The notes under the pieces: model-generated
Told to the model about the DNA's origin: nothing
The model's database searches: none
What the model saw: the letters and a program-made list of their open reading frames with translations, nothing else
Assembly: GCF_003369795.1 (NCBI RefSeq)
Contig: NZ_CP026730.1
Location: 1,860,001-1,924,000 of the forward strand
Source: Streptomyces sp. CB09001
Lineage (GTDB): Bacteria > Actinomycetota > Actinomycetes > Streptomycetales > Streptomycetaceae
Reading direction: 5' to 3'
DNA: 64,000 nt
Program-made: the position numbers and the translations under genes
Shown: in pieces, positions 60,371-64,000 of the stretch
Position numbering within the stretch: position 1 is the first letter of the stretch
Layout: each line of letters opens with the position of its first letter

Positions 60371-61135
60371 TCAGCCTCCCTTCGGCGGGACGATCTGGAG
60401 GTAGATGGCCGTCATCACCATGTTGACGAAGAAGAGCAGCAGGAACGTGATGACGACGGACTGGTTGACGGCGTCGCCGACGCCCTTGGGGCCACCGCGC
60501 GGGTTGAGGCCCCGGTAGGCGGCGACGATGCCCGCGATGAACCCGAAGATCAGCGCCTTGAGTTCGCTGACGTAGAGGTCGGGCAGCTGGGCGAGGGCGG
60601 AGAAGCTGGAGAGGTAGGCGCCGGGGGTGCCGCCCTGCATGATGACGTTGAAGAAGTAGCCGCCCAGGATGCCGACGACGGAGACCAGCCCGTTGAGCAG
60701 GACCGCGACGCCCATCGCGGCCAGCACCCGGGGCACGACCAGGCGCTGCACCGGGGAGACGCCCATGACCTCCATGGCGTCGAGTTCCTCGCGGATCTTG
60801 CGGGAGCCGAGGTCGGCGCAGATGGCCGAGCCGCCGGCGCCGGCGATGAGCAGCGCGACGATGAGCGGGCTGGCCTGCTGGACGACGGCGAGGACGCTGG
60901 CGCCGCCGGTGAACGACTGGGCGCCCAGCTGCTCGGTCAGGGAGCCGACCTGGAGGGCGATGACGGCGCCGAAGGGGATCGAGACCAGGGCGGCGGGCAG
61001 GATGGTCACGCTGGCGACGAACCAGAACTGCTCGACGAACTCGCGGAACTGGAAGGGTCTTCGGAAGACGGCCCGGACGACTTCGGCGGCGAGCGCGAAG
61101 AGCCGTCCGGTCTGCCGCAGCGCGCCGGTGATCAC
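60371..61135 (-). CDS. yrbEA: MlaE/YrbE-type ABC permease A
   Basis: 254 residues, the same family as the following permease. It has FREFVEQFWFVASVTILPAALVSIPFGAVIALQ, VVQQASPLIVALLIAGAGGSAICADLGSRKIREELDAMEVMGV and a C-terminal GVGDAVNQSVVITFLLLFFVNMVMTAIYL. The GTG at 61135 overlaps the mkl stop as GTGA. Together with Mkl and YrbEB it makes the ABC core. Confidence 0.94.
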   Translation of the reverse strand: MITGALRQTGRLFALAAEVVRAVFRRPFQFREFVEQFWFVASVTILPAALVSIPFGAVIALQVGSLTEQLGAQSFTGGASVLAVVQQASPLIVALLIAGAGGSAICADLGSRKIREELDAMEVMGVSPVQRLVVPRVLAAMGVAVLLNGLVSVVGILGGYFFNVIMQGGTPGAYLSSFSALAQLPDLYVSELKALIFGFIAGIVAAYRGLNPRGGPKGVGDAVNQSVVITFLLLFFVNMVMTAIYLQIVPPKGG

Positions 61136-62142
61136 GCGCCGCTCCCGGCGGTGGGCATCGGCAGGGTGGCCGCCTCGGAACTCTTCGCGTAGGTGTCCCG
61201 GATGGCGGACCGCGCGGCGGGCGGCAACGAGTCGATCATGCCCATGACACGCTCACGCCGGCGTGCGACGGCCCGACGCGGCGGCAGGCCCGGCGACGGC
61301 TCCAGCTGCGGCACGATCTCCCGGGGTGCGGCGGGGGCCGCGCAGGCGGCGTCCGCCTCGGCGGCGAGGGTGGCCGCGTCCTTCTCCTCGGACATCCCGA
61401 TGGGACCCTCGCGCCGGCCGCCCAGGAACTGGGACACGACCGGTTCGTCGCTGGTGAGCAGCACCTCGCGCGGGCCGAAGGTGACGAGTTCGCGCAGGAA
61501 GAGCATCCCCATGTTGTCGGGCACGGTGGCGGCGATGTCGAGGTTGTGGGTGACGATCAGCATCGTCGCGTCGAGCTGCGCGTTGAGGTCGATCAGCAGC
61601 TGGGAGATGTAGGCGGTGCGGACCGGGTCGAGACCGGAGTCCGGTTCGTCGCACAGGATGATCTGCGGGTCCAGGACGAGCGCGCGGGCCAGTCCGGCCC
61701 GCTTGCGCATGCCTCCGCTGATCTCCCCCGGGAGCTTTCCCTCCGCGCCCAGCAGCCCGACGACCTCGATCCGCTCCATGACGATGCGGCGGATCTCGGA
61801 CTCCTTCTTGCGGGTGTGTTCGCGCAGCGGGAAGGCGATGTTGTCGAAAAGGGACATGGACCCGAAGAGGGCGCCGTCCTGGAACATGAGACCGAACAGT
61901 TTCCGGGTCTCGTAGATGTCTCTTTCCGGACTGTTCACCATGTCCACCCCGTTGATGAGGACACGGCCCTTCTCGGGTTTGAGCAGCCCTATGAGCGACT
62001 TGAGGAAAACGGTCTTACCGGTTCCGGACGGGCCCAGCATCACGCTGACCTCTCCGGCCGGAAGAGTGAGTGACACGTCCCGCCAGATGCTCTGCTTACC
62101 GAAGGACTTGGTCAGACCCTCGACCACTACTTCGATTCCCAT
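61132..62142 (-). CDS. mkl: Mkl, ATPase of the Mce lipid importer
   Basis: 336 residues. Walker A is GPSGTGKT (about 38-45), the signature ISGGMRKRAGLARAL (about 142-156), Walker B IILCDEPDSGLDP and the switch His in IVTHNLD. A C-terminal extension of about 85 residues, Ala/Pro/Arg-rich, ends TYAKSSEAATLPMPTAGSGA and is typical of actinobacterial MceG/Mkl. The ATG at 62142 has a strong GGAGGTG site two bases upstream of the usual spacing window. It is the first gene of the operon, whereas mycobacteria encode this ATPase away from the mce genes. Confidence 0.95.
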   Translation of the reverse strand: MGIEVVVEGLTKSFGKQSIWRDVSLTLPAGEVSVMLGPSGTGKTVFLKSLIGLLKPEKGRVLINGVDMVNSPERDIYETRKLFGLMFQDGALFGSMSLFDNIAFPLREHTRKKESEIRRIVMERIEVVGLLGAEGKLPGEISGGMRKRAGLARALVLDPQIILCDEPDSGLDPVRTAYISQLLIDLNAQLDATMLIVTHNLDIAATVPDNMGMLFLRELVTFGPREVLLTSDEPVVSQFLGGRREGPIGMSEEKDAATLAAEADAACAAPAAPREIVPQLEPSPGLPPRRAVARRRERVMGMIDSLPPAARSAIRDTYAKSSEAATLPMPTAGSGA

Positions 62143-62187
62143 ATCACCTCCAGCGGACGCCAATCGGATACGCGCTGCGGGCCCGCA

Positions 62188-62216
62188 CGTTAAGTCGGCC
62201 CGAAGCGCACTGACAA
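62188..62216 (-). promoter_or_regulatory. promoter of the mce operon
   Basis: On the minus strand TTGTCA (62216-62211), a 17-base spacer, then TTAACG (62193-62188; TAACGT with an 18-base spacer). Transcription would start near 62180, giving a leader of about 38 bases before mkl. Confidence 0.65.
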
Positions 62217-63435
<1,219 letters not shown>

Positions 63436-63447
63436 GCGTCCGACGGT

Positions 63448-63487
63448 CCGCGTCCGCCCGGCCGGCATCCCGGCCGGGCGGACGCGG
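63448..63487 (+). terminator. strong terminator of the secreted-protein gene
   Basis: A perfect 18-bp stem (63448-63465 with 63470-63487) and a 4-base loop CATC, starting 12 bases after the stop. It leaves a 58-base gap to the next start codon. Confidence 0.85.
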
Positions 63488-63545
63488 GCCGTGAGCCGCG
63501 CCCGAGAAGACCGGCCTCCCGTCCGAGCCATCCGAGCGGAGTCGC

Positions 63546-64000
63546 ATGAAAGCCACGCCAGCCGCCGCCCCGCGGCCGTCCCGGGCCCGGGCCCGGACCA
63601 CGTCGATCGCCGCCTTCGTGGTGCTCGCCGCCCTGGTCCCGACCACGGCCTCCGCCTCGGGCACCCAGGAGGTCGAGGCCGAACTCCCCTACGTCTGCGC
63701 GCTGCCCTCCGGGCAACTGCCCGCGACGGTGCGGGTCTCGGCGGAGTTCCCGGAACGGGCCGAGGCGGACGAGGCGTTCACGCCCTCCGGCGTCACCACG
63801 ACCGTGGAGCTCCCGGCGGAGGCGGTCGCGGACCTGACCGCGCGCGACGCGGCCGAGGTGCGGGCGGCCACCCGGCTTGCCGTCGGTGTCGCCCAGAACT
63901 CGGCCACGGCCACGGCGACCTGGCGGGGCGGCGCCGAGCCGGTCGCGCTGCCCGGGTCGGGGCCGCTGACCCTGGTGACGCGGGGAGACGTACCCTCGGT
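63546..64000 (+). CDS. secreted protein, possibly DUF6801 type (cut by window end)
   Basis: At least 151 residues, still open at the window edge. A basic, Ala-rich start and hydrophobic signal (TTSIAAFVVLAALVPTTASAS, cleavage near residue 38) are followed by VEAELPYVCALPSGQLPATVRVSAEFPERAEADEAF. The Y-x-C-x-L-P-S-G opening with VRVSAEFP fits the DUF6801 extracellular domain of streptomycetes, but this is from memory. It lies directly behind another secreted-protein gene on the same strand, separated by a strong terminator. Confidence 0.7.
   Translation, partial: MKATPAAAPRPSRARARTTSIAAFVVLAALVPTTASASGTQEVEAELPYVCALPSGQLPATVRVSAEFPERAEADEAFTPSGVTTTVELPAEAVADLTARDAAEVRAATRLAVGVAQNSATATATWRGGAEPVALPGSGPLTLVTRGDVPS

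Overview
The window reads as chromosomal core DNA of a Streptomyces species close to the S. coelicolor group. The reasons are very high G+C, frequent GTG and TTG starts, many probable leaderless genes, XRE/DUF397 regulator pairs, an SCO2400-family protein, a FasR-fabD-fabH-acpP-fabF fatty-acid locus and a single complete mce operon in the order known from streptomycetes. No rRNA, tRNA or CRISPR array was found.

Layout. 1-4 kb: DUF475/TerC-like membrane protein, two tandem TerD proteins, a PrxQ/Bcp peroxiredoxin and a DUF3052 protein, all on the minus strand. 4.2-6.9 kb: homodimeric pyruvate dehydrogenase E1 (aceE) with a helically phased repeat in its leader. 7-16.3 kb: mixed regulators and enzymes (MFS exporter with divergent TetR, an alpha/beta hydrolase, DUF4429 protein, aldo/keto reductase with its MerR regulator, GNAT, serine hydrolase, XRE/DUF397 pair).

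16.6-23.7 kb is the accessory region. A very large secreted polymorphic-toxin-like protein has a ricin-type lectin domain, a long alanine-rich helical stalk and a C-terminal nucleic-acid/nucleotide deaminase tip (HSE and PCKDC motifs). It is broken by a one-base frameshift near 19005. It is followed by a tightly linked putative immunity gene, a terminator, a small relic of a pirin gene end, and a second immunity-like gene. That second gene is cut near its 3' end by an intact ISAs1-family element with 19-bp inverted repeats and a perfect 10-bp target duplication. The original 3' end, terminator and intact pirin gene lie just beyond the element.

24-29.4 kb: fasR and the fatty-acid synthase genes fabD, fabH, acpP and fabF (malonyl loading, initiation, carrier, elongation). 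29.5-38 kb: DUF3145, a GDSL lipoprotein, aldose epimerase, a secreted pyroglutamyl-peptidase-like protein lacking the catalytic cysteine, an EI24 membrane protein, Ohr, an MDR reductase/MarR pair with clear palindromic operators, a GNAT remnant and an SCO2400-family protein. 38.2-46.9 kb: a sugar uptake and catabolism cluster (enolase-superfamily dehydratase, zinc dehydrogenase, TIM-barrel protein, ChvE-type ABC importer, Tat-exported aldose epimerase). Its two transcription units share a bipartite CGAAC-N14-CGAAC box. 47-48.7 kb: a PLP aminotransferase with a long Pro/Ala tail.

48.7-62.2 kb: one minus-strand operon reading Mkl ATPase, two YrbE permeases, six Mce proteins, four Mce-associated membrane proteins and a lytic transglycosylase, mostly with 1-4 base overlaps. 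It would form a lipid/sterol importer. 62.8-64 kb: two secreted proteins, the last truncated by the window edge.
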